A DNA stretch of 64,000 nucleotides from CAVUEG01 sp963740525 (GTDB taxonomy: Bacteria; Actinomycetota; Actinomycetes; Propionibacteriales; Nocardioidaceae), in NCBI GenBank assembly GCA_963740525.1, contig CAVUEG010000006.1, positions 62,001 through 126,000 of the forward strand. Direction: 5' to 3'. Each line of letters opens with the position of its first letter. Position 1 is the first letter of the stretch. The notes beneath the pieces were generated by a model. The model did not search any database. It saw only the letters and a program-made list of their open reading frames with translations, and was not told the origin of the DNA. The position numbers and the translations under genes were made by a program. Positions 52,805 through 62,800 of this stretch are shown one piece after another.

Positions 52805-52815
52805 GTCCGCTCAGC
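52800..52815. terminator. Short hairpin overlapping two convergent stop codons
   Basis: GCTGAG (52800-52805) and CTCAGC (52810-52815) with a TCCG loop, between the crp-type gene and the DUF4282 gene. Confidence 0.35.
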
Positions 52816-53167
52816 GCAGGCGTGTGTGGATGTCCTCGCTCATCCGCACGACCGCGAGGTAGAACTCCAGCGTCATCCTGATCACGGCGAGGTACAGGAT
52901 CGCGATGATGGGGCCCAGGAGCAGTACGACGACCCCGAGTCCCGAGGACTGCGAGAAGCTCGTCAGCAGGAAGACCAGCCAGGTGAGCGCGACGACGACC
53001 GTGGCGATGACATAGACCGCCTTCACGATCATCGGGGTGACGAAGTGGTTGAAGCTGAAGTCGAACAGCGCTCCGAAGAAGCCCCTCCCCTGCGAAGCCA
53101 GGTCGGTGCCCGGCTGCTGCGGCGGCATCGGGTCGGGAGTGCCGTAGGTCGGTCCGTCATTGCTCAT
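52811..53167 (-). CDS. DUF4282 membrane protein
   Basis: 118 aa. Polar N-terminus, then FFGALFDFSFNHFVTPMIVKAVYVIATVVV and LTSFSQSSGLGVVVLLLGPIIAILYLAVIRMTLEFYLAVVRM, two membrane hairpins characteristic of DUF4282. The ATG at 53167 has GGGGAG upstream; a longer frame to 53182 adds only MGSYW. Function unknown. It follows hemW on the same strand. Confidence 0.85.
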   Translation of the reverse strand: MSNDGPTYGTPDPMPPQQPGTDLASQGRGFFGALFDFSFNHFVTPMIVKAVYVIATVVVALTWLVFLLTSFSQSSGLGVVVLLLGPIIAILYLAVIRMTLEFYLAVVRMSEDIHTRLR

Positions 53168-53280
53168 CCAGTAGCTCCCCAAAGGACAGCGGGGGCTCGG
53201 TGCCCCCGCACAGGGGTCCCACCCAAGCCGCTGGCCCGTCAGACCGCAACCCGCCCGAGGATTCCCGAGGAGGAGCGCGC

Positions 53281-54495
53281 TCAGTCGAGGAGGTCGCGGA
53301 CCACGGCATCGGCCAGGAGGCGGCCGGGCGTCGTGAGAACCAGCCGGTCCGACTCGAGGTCTGCCAGCCCGCGTTGCAGCACCGCCTCGACCAGTCCGGG
53401 TCGGCCGACCAGCGATCGGGGCAGTCCCTGCCGCAGCCTGACCTCGAGGAGGACGCGTTCGACACGGCGCGTCTCCTCGTCGAGCACCTCGCGGGCCTGT
53501 GCCGGACTCTCACCGGCGCGCAGCCGGTCGGCGTACGCCCGAGGGTGCTTGACGTTCCACCACCGGGTGCCGCCGACGTGCGAGTGGCTGCCGGGGCCGA
53601 TCCCCCACCAGTTCGTGCCGGTCCAGTACGCCAGGTTGTGCCGGCAGCGGGCCGCGTCGTCGACGGCCCAGTTGGAGACCTCGTACCAGCTCAGGCCGGC
53701 AGTCGTGAGCGCCTCGTCCGCGAGCAGGTACTTGTCGGCGAGGTCGTCGTCGTCGGGCATCGGGACCTCCCCACGGCGGATCCGACGGGCGAGCGCGGTG
53801 CCCTCCTCCACGATCAGCGCGTACGCCGAGACATGGTCCGGACGGCAGTCCAGGGCCGCCTCGAGTGAGCTGCGCCAGTCCTCCAACGACTCGCCCGGCG
53901 TCCCGTAGATCAGGTCGAGGCTGACCTGCTCGAACCCCGCCTCGCGGGCCCAGCCGACCACGTCCGGCACCCGCTTCGGGTCATGCGTGCGGTCGAGGAC
54001 CCGCAGCACGTGCGGCACCGCCGACTGCATCCCGAACGAGATCCGGTTGAACCCGGCTTCACGCAGGGCGGCGAGCTCGGCCCGCCCCACACTGTCGGGG
54101 TTGCACTCCGTGGTGATCTCGGCGTCCGCTGCGAGGCCGAGCCCGTCACGCACCGCGTGCAGCAGGCGACCGAGCTCGCTCGCCGGAAGGAGGGTCGGGG
54201 TGCCGCCGCCGAAGAAGACCGTCGAGACCGGAGGAGCCGTCGGGCCGAGGACCCCGGCGGCGAGCCTGACCTCCGCGAGCGCCGCTTCGACGTATGCCGA
54301 GAACAGGTCACCTCCGCCGAGCTCACCGGGCGTGTAGGTGTTGAAGTCGCAGTAGCCGCAGCGTACGGCGCAGAACGGGACGTGCACGTAGACCCCGAGA
54401 GGTGCGCGGGCAACCGACTCGAGCGCCGGCGCCGACAACCGGCCGTCCGCGGGCGCGGGATCACCGTCGGGCAGGGCAGCAGGCACCCCACCCAT
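53281..54495 (-). CDS. hemW: Radical SAM heme chaperone HemW
   Basis: 404 aa, coproporphyrinogen-oxidase-like radical SAM protein, now regarded as a heme-transfer chaperone. The 4Fe-4S motif is C42-x3-C46-x2-C49 in VPFCAVRCGYCDF; FFGGGTPTLL and ISFGMQS follow, and the HemN C-terminal domain ends the protein. Upstream of hrcA in the usual actinobacterial order, here separated by about 6 kb. It starts 12 bases from the stop of the cyclase-ATPase gene. Confidence 0.94.
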   Translation of the reverse strand: MGGVPAALPDGDPAPADGRLSAPALESVARAPLGVYVHVPFCAVRCGYCDFNTYTPGELGGGDLFSAYVEAALAEVRLAAGVLGPTAPPVSTVFFGGGTPTLLPASELGRLLHAVRDGLGLAADAEITTECNPDSVGRAELAALREAGFNRISFGMQSAVPHVLRVLDRTHDPKRVPDVVGWAREAGFEQVSLDLIYGTPGESLEDWRSSLEAALDCRPDHVSAYALIVEEGTALARRIRRGEVPMPDDDDLADKYLLADEALTTAGLSWYEVSNWAVDDAARCRHNLAYWTGTNWWGIGPGSHSHVGGTRWWNVKHPRAYADRLRAGESPAQAREVLDEETRRVERVLLEVRLRQGLPRSLVGRPGLVEAVLQRGLADLESDRLVLTTPGRLLADAVVRDLLD

Positions 54496-54507
54496 GCTGC
54501 CATGCGG

Positions 54508-57500
54508 TCACGGGGTCAGGGACCGCTGGCTGTCCAGCGTCGAGAGCCAGCCCTCCGCCCCGATCTCCTCGAGGAGCGCGCGAGCGGGATCACGGAGCAC
54601 CGCGGCCTCATCCTCCCGGCCGAGACCGCTCAGCAGGCTGGCAAGCTCGAGCTCGGCACGAGCTCCATAGGGGCGCTGGCCCCAGGTCGCGAAACCCTCG
54701 ACGGCTACGCGCAGGGACTGCTCGGCAAGGCCCAGGTCCGACCGCATTGCCAGGAGCCCGGCGAAGCGTGCGCGGTGCGCCCGCACTCCCCGGGGGAGCT
54801 TGACCCGGGCAGCGCCGTCGTCCACGACGGCCAGCAACCGACCCACCGCGGGCTCGTCTCCCAGCGTGATCGCCACCTCGACGGCCAGCGGCCACGTGAA
54901 CACGAAGTCGTCGGAGATGCCGTTGTGCAAATGGATCAGATCCAGCCCCCGGACCATCTCGTCGAGGGCGGCGTCCGTCCTGCCCTCTGCCAGCAGGCCG
55001 CACCCGCACGCGAAGCTGATCCATCCACTCTCGGCGGGGTCATCACTCGCGGGCCGCTCGGTCTCGGCCCAGGGCACGGCGAACACCTGACCCCTGGCCA
55101 TGGTGAACAGTCCCCGGGTCCCGGCCTCGGTTGCGAGCTCCATGATGGTTCCGTTCGACTCCGCCCCGGCAAGGCGACCCTCGAGCTCGGCCCACTCGCC
55201 GCACCCGAACAGAGTGAGACGCAGGTTCGCCTCGACGTAGGCCCGCCAGACCGCGACTCCGGCCCGCTCAGCGACCTGAAGCGCCTCGCGACCCACCTCC
55301 AACGCCCGGGCCAGGTCCTCCCCCATCAGCATCGACATCAGGTTGATCAGGTTGCGAGCGAGAGCGGCCGGCAGGTGGTGCTCCCGCGCCAGGTCGGCGG
55401 CGGCGTCCATCAGCGCTCGTGCCGTCTCCGACGCACCGACGAACATGTAGGACGCGCTGAGCGCCGTGAGCGCGTCCGAGAGGTGCTCGACGTCACCGAC
55501 CTTCTCGGCGAGCTGGATCCTGCGGTCCAGCACATCCCGGCGCTTCGGTCCGATCTGCGCGGCCGAGGTGAACGCCTTCCCCAGCCTCAGCAGCGCCCGA
55601 TCGGCGCCCGGCTCCTCCAACAACGCCTCCCAGCGCGCCAGCGCCACCGCCGTCGCGCCCGCCGTGTCACCGGTCCTGGCCAGCGAATCGGCGAGTGTGG
55701 CGGTCGCGTCGCCGGCAGAGACGGCTTCATCGAAAGAGTCGAACGCCTCGATCGCGGCCGCGGCATGCACCAGCGCCTGGGCAAAGTCGCCCGCGTCGAA
55801 GAGTGCCCGGGCCACGGCCGCGTCGAGCCGGGCTCGTGTCGCGGGGTCCTTGGCCCGCTCCAGCGCGGCGGTCAGGTGACCGGCGGCCTCGGTCGTCGCG
55901 CCGAGGCTCCGCGAACGCACGGCTGCGCGCTCGAGCTGCTCGATCGCCCGCTCCTCCAGCTCGCCCACGTCCGGCTCCGCCGGCATGGCTGCCACGGCGT
56001 CGAGATAGTGCTGCGCGATGATCGGCGCCAGGTCCCCCGTGGAGTCGTCCACGGCCTCGGTCAGGCCAGCCACGGCCAGGTGGGTCGCTCGACGATCCCG
56101 CCGCGACAGCGTGCCGTACGCCACCTGGCGCACCACCGACTGGACGAACTGGTAGTTCCCGAAGTCCGCGCTGAACCGGCTAGCCATCCGGGCCAGGATC
56201 TGCAGGTGCACCAGACCGGAGAGCAGCGAGTCCAGGTCCTCGAGATCGGGGCACAGCTGGGCGATCTGGTCCTGGGAGAACACGGTGCCCACCACGCTGG
56301 CCCGGTCGACGAGTCGGCGCTGCGCCGGGTCGAGGGCGTCGAGCCGTGCCGCGATCAGCGCCTGCAAGGAGGCGGGAGCTCCGATCGAGTCCAGATCGAG
56401 GGCGGCAACGTCGGCCAGGACGTACTGCCCACCACGCGGTACGACGAGATCGCGGTCGATCAGCGACCGTACGGTCTCGACGGCGAACAGCGGGACCCCC
56501 TCGGAGCGAGCCACCAGCGCGTCGCGCACGTCGACGGGTAGTCCGGCGACCAGCCCGTCCAGGAGAGCGGCAATGTCGTCCTCCCGCAGCAGCGGCAGGT
56601 GGCTGATCGTGGCCCGTCGGTTTGTGGCCAGGCTCGGGTGTTCCTCGAGCAGTCCCGGACGCGTCAGCAGGACGACGAAGCATGGAAAGCTGGCCACGGC
56701 GAGGAGGTGCTCCACGAACTGGAGGAGCCCGGCATCCGCGTGGTGCACGTCGTCGATGACGAGCACCACGGGATCCCCCTCCCCCACACGCTGCAGGAAG
56801 ACGGTCCAGGCCGAGAACAGGTCCTCCCGCGGGAAGGTGCCGACCGATCCGATGCCCAGGAGGGCCCCGACGCGAGGCCCGAGCCACCCTCGCTCCTGCT
56901 CGTCTGGGACGAACCGGTCCAGCCACTGCTTCAGCATCCGTGCGGTGTCGTCGGGTGTCTCGTCCTCGTCGCTCTCGGGGCTGTTGGTTCGAAGTCGGGC
57001 CCGGATCGCCTCGGACAGGGCGTAGAAGGCGACGCCCTCGCCATAGGCCACGCAGCGGCCGCTGTGCCAGCGCGTCGTGATGCTGCTCAGCCCGTCGACG
57101 TACTTCTCGAACTCCCACGCCAGCCGGGACTTGCCCACGCCCGGTTCGCCGACCATGAGGAGCAGCGCAGGCTGCCCGGACTCCTCCACCGAGTGGAACA
57201 GCTCCTTGACGCGACGGAGCTCCCGCTCCCGCCCGATCAGCGGCGCCTCCAGCCCATCGGCCCGCTGGGCGCCGCCGACTGCCGCGACCACGGCACGCAC
57301 CGACCACAGTGGCATCGGTTCCGCCTTGCCCTTGAGCGCATGACTTCCGGCGTCCTGGTAGGTGATCGCAGCCGAGGTGAGCAGGCGGGTCGTCTCGTCG
57401 ACCCAGACCTCTCCGGGGGCTGCCGCCGACTGGACCCGGGAGGCTGTGTTCACCGCGTCTCCCGCGACCATGCCCTGCTGCTCCGCGCCGATCGTGACCG

Positions 57501-58044
57501 CGACCTCGCCGGTGACGATCCCGACCCGGACCGCCAGGTCGGTGACCGCGAGGTCCTCCCCCATGCCGGCCACCACCTTGACCAGCTCGAGTCCGGCTCG
57601 TACGGCGCGCTCCGCGTCATCCTCGTGCGCCGTCGGCACCCCCCACACCGCCATCACGGCATCGCCGATGAACTTCTCGACCGTGCCGCCGTACATGGAG
57701 ATGATCTGGCGGCACTCGTCGAAGTAGCGCGACAAGAGCTCGCGGACCTCCTCCTGGTCCCGCACCTCCGACAGCGACGTGAAACCCACCAGGTCGCCGA
57801 ACAGCACACTGGTGACCCGACGCGTAGCCACCGGAGCCTCGGTCGCACGAGGGGCGGCCACCGTGTCGCTTCCGGAGGGACCGGCCGCCGACTGGGGTGT
57901 GCCGCACTCCATGCAGAACCGAGCGCCCGCAACTAGCGCCACCCCGCAGGCTGAGCATGTCGGGGCCCGGAGCGTCTCCCCGCAGCTGAAGCAGAACCGT
58001 GCGCCGTCAGGCAGCTCGGTCGCGCAGGCGGGACAGGCGATCAT
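54508..58044 (-). CDS. Class III adenylate/guanylate cyclase fused to AAA ATPase and TPR region, copy A
   Basis: 1,178 aa. N-terminal double zinc ribbon (C4, C7, C18, C21; C30, C33, C44, C47), one cyclase domain (about 76-240) with D84 (FGDLVGF), K124 and D128 (KFIGDAVMAVWG) and a terminal VNTASRVQ Asn/Arg pair, then a STAND-type ATPase (Walker A GEPGVGKSRL, Walker B VVLVIDDVHHADAG) and long helical repeats to the end. A complete homodimeric-type active site, so real cyclase activity is plausible; Lys at the base-selecting position favours cAMP. It is 38-40% of a mirrored pair with the gene at 59841 (visual estimate of clear paralogy only), with the MFS-CNB gene between. Confidence 0.9.
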   Translation of the reverse strand: MIACPACATELPDGARFCFSCGETLRAPTCSACGVALVAGARFCMECGTPQSAAGPSGSDTVAAPRATEAPVATRRVTSVLFGDLVGFTSLSEVRDQEEVRELLSRYFDECRQIISMYGGTVEKFIGDAVMAVWGVPTAHEDDAERAVRAGLELVKVVAGMGEDLAVTDLAVRVGIVTGEVAVTIGAEQQGMVAGDAVNTASRVQSAAAPGEVWVDETTRLLTSAAITYQDAGSHALKGKAEPMPLWSVRAVVAAVGGAQRADGLEAPLIGRERELRRVKELFHSVEESGQPALLLMVGEPGVGKSRLAWEFEKYVDGLSSITTRWHSGRCVAYGEGVAFYALSEAIRARLRTNSPESDEDETPDDTARMLKQWLDRFVPDEQERGWLGPRVGALLGIGSVGTFPREDLFSAWTVFLQRVGEGDPVVLVIDDVHHADAGLLQFVEHLLAVASFPCFVVLLTRPGLLEEHPSLATNRRATISHLPLLREDDIAALLDGLVAGLPVDVRDALVARSEGVPLFAVETVRSLIDRDLVVPRGGQYVLADVAALDLDSIGAPASLQALIAARLDALDPAQRRLVDRASVVGTVFSQDQIAQLCPDLEDLDSLLSGLVHLQILARMASRFSADFGNYQFVQSVVRQVAYGTLSRRDRRATHLAVAGLTEAVDDSTGDLAPIIAQHYLDAVAAMPAEPDVGELEERAIEQLERAAVRSRSLGATTEAAGHLTAALERAKDPATRARLDAAVARALFDAGDFAQALVHAAAAIEAFDSFDEAVSAGDATATLADSLARTGDTAGATAVALARWEALLEEPGADRALLRLGKAFTSAAQIGPKRRDVLDRRIQLAEKVGDVEHLSDALTALSASYMFVGASETARALMDAAADLAREHHLPAALARNLINLMSMLMGEDLARALEVGREALQVAERAGVAVWRAYVEANLRLTLFGCGEWAELEGRLAGAESNGTIMELATEAGTRGLFTMARGQVFAVPWAETERPASDDPAESGWISFACGCGLLAEGRTDAALDEMVRGLDLIHLHNGISDDFVFTWPLAVEVAITLGDEPAVGRLLAVVDDGAARVKLPRGVRAHRARFAGLLAMRSDLGLAEQSLRVAVEGFATWGQRPYGARAELELASLLSGLGREDEAAVLRDPARALLEEIGAEGWLSTLDSQRSLTP

Positions 58045-58050
58045 CGCGGG

Positions 58051-59757
58051 TTACACCGCCAGCCGCCGCGAGACGACGTTCTCCGCAGTCATCCGCGCAT
58101 CGCCGTGCCCGGACACCGCGCGGAGGAACTCCGCCCGCCCGATCGCCTGCACCACGGTGTCCTCGACCGCGGTGATCGTCGCGGTGCGGGGCACGTCGCG
58201 GAGGAGGCCGATCTCGCCGAAGTACTCTCCCGGCCCTTCGCGGCGCAGCACCCGGCCCTGCTGGGTGACCTCGACGAGGCCGCTCTGCAGGATGTAGAAC
58301 CGGTCCGAGTCGGAGCCTTCGGCCAGCAGCACGTCGCCGGCAGCGAACCTGATCTCGGTCGCTCCGCTCGCCAGCGACTCGAGTGCTGCCTGGGGAAGGG
58401 GCGCGAAGAAGTCAACGCCCTGCAGCAACGGAAGGCTGAGCGGCGCGGCCAGCTTCGCATCGAGATGGCGCAGCTGCGGAAGCACCAGGACCGTGACCAG
58501 GACCACCGGGATCGCGATGGCCAGCAGCGCCCAGCGCAGGCCCAGCCAGGTGATCAGGAACGGCATGATCAGCGCGCCCAGCGACATGGTCGCGATCAGG
58601 CAGGCCTCCAGGGCACCGAAGACCCGACCGAGCACCTCGTCGGGCGCCAGCCGCTGGAAGAGCGTGTCCATGTTCACGTCGACCAGGGGGTTGCCGAAAC
58701 CGAGGAACGCCATCACCACGAAGCACACGACCGGTGCCGGGAACGCGGTGATCAGGACGAGCGGCAGCGACCACAGGATCACCCCTGCGGCGAGATCGGA
58801 GCCGAGCCGCCCCTTGGAAGCCCGGGAGATGGCCAGCACGCCGCCCAGGATCGAGCCCACCCCCAGGAACGAGTCGAGGAAGCCGACGCCACGTGCACCG
58901 GTGCCGAGGATGTCGACGGCCATCACGACGACGAAGACCGCGGACGCTCCGGCGATCACCGTCTGGGCACACACCGCGGCCGTGACCGTGAGCAACCCGC
59001 GGTCGCTCAGGATGGTGCGGAAGCCCGCGGAGGTCTCGGACAGGAAGCTCTCCTTCACCGGCTCCTCCTGTGGGCCGGCCTCGGCGTCTGCGGCCGCTGC
59101 GGTCTCTGCGCGCACCACCGGGCGTACGCCGGCCACCAACGCCATCGAGAACAGGAAGGTCGCGACGTTCACCAGGAAGACCGTCTGCACCGTGGTGAAC
59201 CCCAGGAGAAGGGCACCCATGGATGGCCCCACGAAGAAGGCGAGCGACTCGATCGTGCTCGCCACCCCGTTGGCTGCGGTGAGCTCCTCGGGCCGTTCGG
59301 CCAGGCTGGGCAGCATGGCGCGCTGTCCCACGCGGAACGGGGTTCCCAGCAGCGAGGCCAGGGTGGCCAGGATGAAGATCGGCCAGGCGGGGCTGCCCAG
59401 ATAGAGGCAGGCAGCAGCACCCGAGACCAGCAGCGCGCGACCGAGGTCGGCCAGGATCATCAGTCGCTTGCGCGACATCTTGTCGGCCAGGCTGGCGCTG
59501 AACGGCGCCGTGATGGCCATCAGCGCGAGCCGGATCGCGGTCCAGATCCCGACGGCCTGCGCGCCGCCGACGCCGTAGGCCCAGACGGCCACGGCGGTGG
59601 CGTACGCCCAGTCTCCGATCGCGGAGCCGGCGAAGGCCATCTCGATCCGGCGGAGGTTGCGGTTGCCGAACACCGCGCCGAGCGAGTCCCGGGTCCCCCC
59701 GAGGAACCGCTTGCGCCGCTGGTCCTCGGAGTCCTGAGCGGTGGTGGCGTCTGTCAT
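58051..59757 (-). CDS. MFS transporter fused to a C-terminal cyclic-nucleotide-binding domain
   Basis: 568 aa. Residues 35-425 form an MFS fold of about twelve helices (IEMAFAGSAIGDWAYATAVAVWAYG; cytoplasmic loop LADKMSRKRLMI; VVCFVVMAFLGFGNPLVDV). From about 435 a cNMP-binding domain follows: LEGVDFFAPLP-like onset, ILQSGLVEVTQQGRVL, and the phosphate-binding cassette FGEIGLLRDVPRTATITA (513-530) with Glu, Arg and Thr/Ala in place. The gene sits between two cyclase genes on the same strand, so transport is probably gated by the cyclic nucleotide they make. The transported compound is unknown. Confidence 0.9.
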   Translation of the reverse strand: MTDATTAQDSEDQRRKRFLGGTRDSLGAVFGNRNLRRIEMAFAGSAIGDWAYATAVAVWAYGVGGAQAVGIWTAIRLALMAITAPFSASLADKMSRKRLMILADLGRALLVSGAAACLYLGSPAWPIFILATLASLLGTPFRVGQRAMLPSLAERPEELTAANGVASTIESLAFFVGPSMGALLLGFTTVQTVFLVNVATFLFSMALVAGVRPVVRAETAAAADAEAGPQEEPVKESFLSETSAGFRTILSDRGLLTVTAAVCAQTVIAGASAVFVVVMAVDILGTGARGVGFLDSFLGVGSILGGVLAISRASKGRLGSDLAAGVILWSLPLVLITAFPAPVVCFVVMAFLGFGNPLVDVNMDTLFQRLAPDEVLGRVFGALEACLIATMSLGALIMPFLITWLGLRWALLAIAIPVVLVTVLVLPQLRHLDAKLAAPLSLPLLQGVDFFAPLPQAALESLASGATEIRFAAGDVLLAEGSDSDRFYILQSGLVEVTQQGRVLRREGPGEYFGEIGLLRDVPRTATITAVEDTVVQAIGRAEFLRAVSGHGDARMTAENVVSRRLAV

Positions 59758-59840
59758 GTCGTGGTCTCCTGCTGCCTGGTCCGAGGGCTCGGACGGTCCT
59801 GCTGTCGTTGACTCACCCGTGGTACGTGTTCATCGCACCG

Positions 59841-62800
59841 TCACGAGACTCCCGTCGTCAGGAAGGCTCCGGCAAGGGCCTCGTCGAGGTCCTTGGCCCA
59901 GCGCACCGCACCGAGTCGCGTGTAGGTCTCGCGGGCGCGGTCAAGCAGCGGGTCACCCTCCGCGGCACGGCCCTGCCTGGTCAGCCAGACACCCAGCTCG
60001 GCCCGGCACCGCGCCCCGAGAGTCTCGCCATGCCAGCTGTCGCAGTCGTTGATCGCCGCTCGGAAGTGCCGCTCGACGAGAGCGGGCTCTGCACCATCGC
60101 GGATCGCAACCTTCCCGGCGACGCGGCTGAGCTGGGCTCGGAGACCGGCTGGCGGGTTGCTCACCCGATGGTCCCTGACAATCTGCTCCAGCCGGTCGAG
60201 CACCGCGTGGTCGTCCGCGGCCAGGGCGATCTCGCTCGCGGTGAACCAGGCGACGAAGAAGTCGTCGAAGAGGCCGGACAGCACGTACGCCCGCTCGACT
60301 GCCTCGAGCCCCCATCGGGAGGCCACCGCGAGGTCGCCCTGACGGCAGGCATACAGGGCCTCGGCCATCTGCCGCCAGGTCAGGAAGGAGGAGTCGTCGC
60401 TGCTCGTGGGAGAGCCCGCCTCCCAGCCCAACGTCCACGGCTCACCCCTCGCGATGTGAACCTGGCCCTGGACGAACTCGCGCACCGGAAGGGTGTGGTC
60501 GTCCGCGGCGAAGTCGCTCTGGAGGAGGTTCGGGAGCTCGTCCCAGGATCCGTGCAGCCACAGCGCGAGCACCAGGTTCGTCTCGGCGAAGTCCGACCAG
60601 TACCTGACCCCGGTGCTCCGAGCGACCTCCACGGACTCCCGCCCGAACGCGACGGCCTTGGCCGCGTCATCCTGGTTCCAGTCGGCGTTGAGGTTGACCA
60701 GCGCGCGCGCCAGCGCCACCGAGTCGTGGTTCCGTCGGGCGATGGCGGCCCCGGACTCGAGAAGGACCCGGCTCAGCCCGTGCGTCCCCTCGTTCAGGTA
60801 GTGCACCGCCAGCGAGACGTAGCTGTCCGCGACCGCCGTCTCGTCGCCGATACGCTCGGCCAACCGCATCCGCTCGTCGACGATGTCGCGGACGTTGAGC
60901 GGGATCCGCAGCATCGACGTCACGATGACGCCGGACAGGTCGAGGCAGACCTGGACCGCGTCCTCCCTGTCGAGCAGTTGCTGATACCGCTCCTGGGCGA
61001 CGCCGAGAGCGCCCTCGTTGTCGCCGTAGCCCGACTGGAGCGCCTGCGCGAGCACGGCCGCGCCCGAGCCGGCCGACACGGCGTCCTCCAGGCGGTCGAA
61101 CGCGGCGATGGCCGCCTCCGCGTGCTCCTTGGCAGCCTCGTAGCTCCCGCTGTTGACCAGGGCGCGGGCCAGGTCCCGCTCGATCGCCGCGTGCTCGGCC
61201 GGCTCGGTGGCTCGGGCCAGCGCGGAGGTGAGATGGGCGGCCGCCTCTGCGGAGGCACCCAGAGCCTGCGCTCGCGCAGCGGCTCGCCGCAGCTGCCCGA
61301 TCGCAGCCCCCGTCAGCCGGGCCAGGTCCGCATCGTCCGGCACGGCGTCGAGCGCCTCGAGGTAGTGCTGGGCGATGATCGGGGCCAGCTCACCCGCCGC
61401 GTCATCGACCTGCTCCAGCTGGTCGATGACGGCGAGGTGGCTGGCCTTGCGGTCCCGTCGGGCGAGACTCGCGTACGCGACCTGTCGGACCGCCGACTGC
61501 ACGAACTGGTAGTGACCGCGCTCGGTGCTGAACTGGTTGGCCTCCTGCTTGAGGATCTGCAGCCGCACCAACCCCGTCAGGGCGCCATCCAGATCGCTCA
61601 CCTCGCCGCAGAGCTGGGCGATGGACTCCCGGGCGAACGAGTTGCCGACCACGCTGGCCTGGTCCACCACCCGCCGCTGCTCGGACGAGAGAGTGTCCAG
61701 CCGGGCCGCGATCAGGGCCTGCAGTGACGCCGGCGCCCCGATGGTGTCGAGGTCAAGCGCCTCCGGGTTGGCCAGCACGTACTGTCCGGCTCGAGGGATC
61801 ACCAGGTCCCGGTCGATCAGGGACCGCACGGTCTCCACCGCGAACAACGGGATGCCTTCGGCCCGCTCGACCAGCGAGTCGCGCACCGCAGGCGGGAGCC
61901 CGGACACCAGCCCGTCGAGGAGCTCCCCCATCTCGCGCTCCTCCAGAGCCTCGAGGTGGAGCACCGTCGCGCGGCGGTTCGTGGCGAGGGCGGGATGGTC
62001 TTCCAGCAACCCCGGTCGGGTGAGCAGCGCCACGAAGCAGGCGAAGGACCCGACGGACAGCAGATGCTCGATGAACAGCACCATGCCGTCGTCGGCGTGC
62101 TGGGCGTCGTCGATGAGCAGTACGACTGGGTGCTGGTCCTCGCTGACCCGGTGCAGGAACGTGACCCAGGCTGAGAACAGGTCCTCGCGAGCGAACGTGC
62201 CCACCGAGCCCACCCCGAGCAGAACGCCCAGCCGCGGTTCGAGCCAGGCACGCTCCTGGGCGTCGGGCACGTAGTGATCCAGACCACCAGCGAGCAGCGC
62301 AGCCTGGTCCTCGAAGTCGCCCGAGTCCTCTGCATCGCCGCCGCGGACCCGCTGCAGCCGACCCCGGATCGCCTCGGCCAGTGCGAAGAACGCGACCCCT
62401 TCGCCATAGGCGAGACACCGTCCGCTGTGCCACTTCATCGTGGAGCTCAGACCGTCGGTGTACTTGGAGAACTCCCAGCCCAGCCTGGTCTTGCCCACTC
62501 CCGGCTCACCGTCGACGACGAGCAGGGCCGGCCGTTTGGTCTCCTCCACCCTGTGGAAGAGCTCCTTGACCAGGCGGAGCTCGTGGTCGCGCCCCACGTG
62601 CGGCGCCTCCAGACCGTCGGCTCGCTGCGCGCCTCCCATCGAGGCCACCACCGCGCGTACCGCCCAGAGGGGCATCGGGTCCACCTTGCCCTTCATCTGG
62701 TGGCTGCCCACGTCGACGTACGTGATCGACGAGGAGGTGAGCAGCCGGGTGGTCTCATCGACCCAGACCTGACCCGGAGCCGCCGCCGACTGCACCCGGG

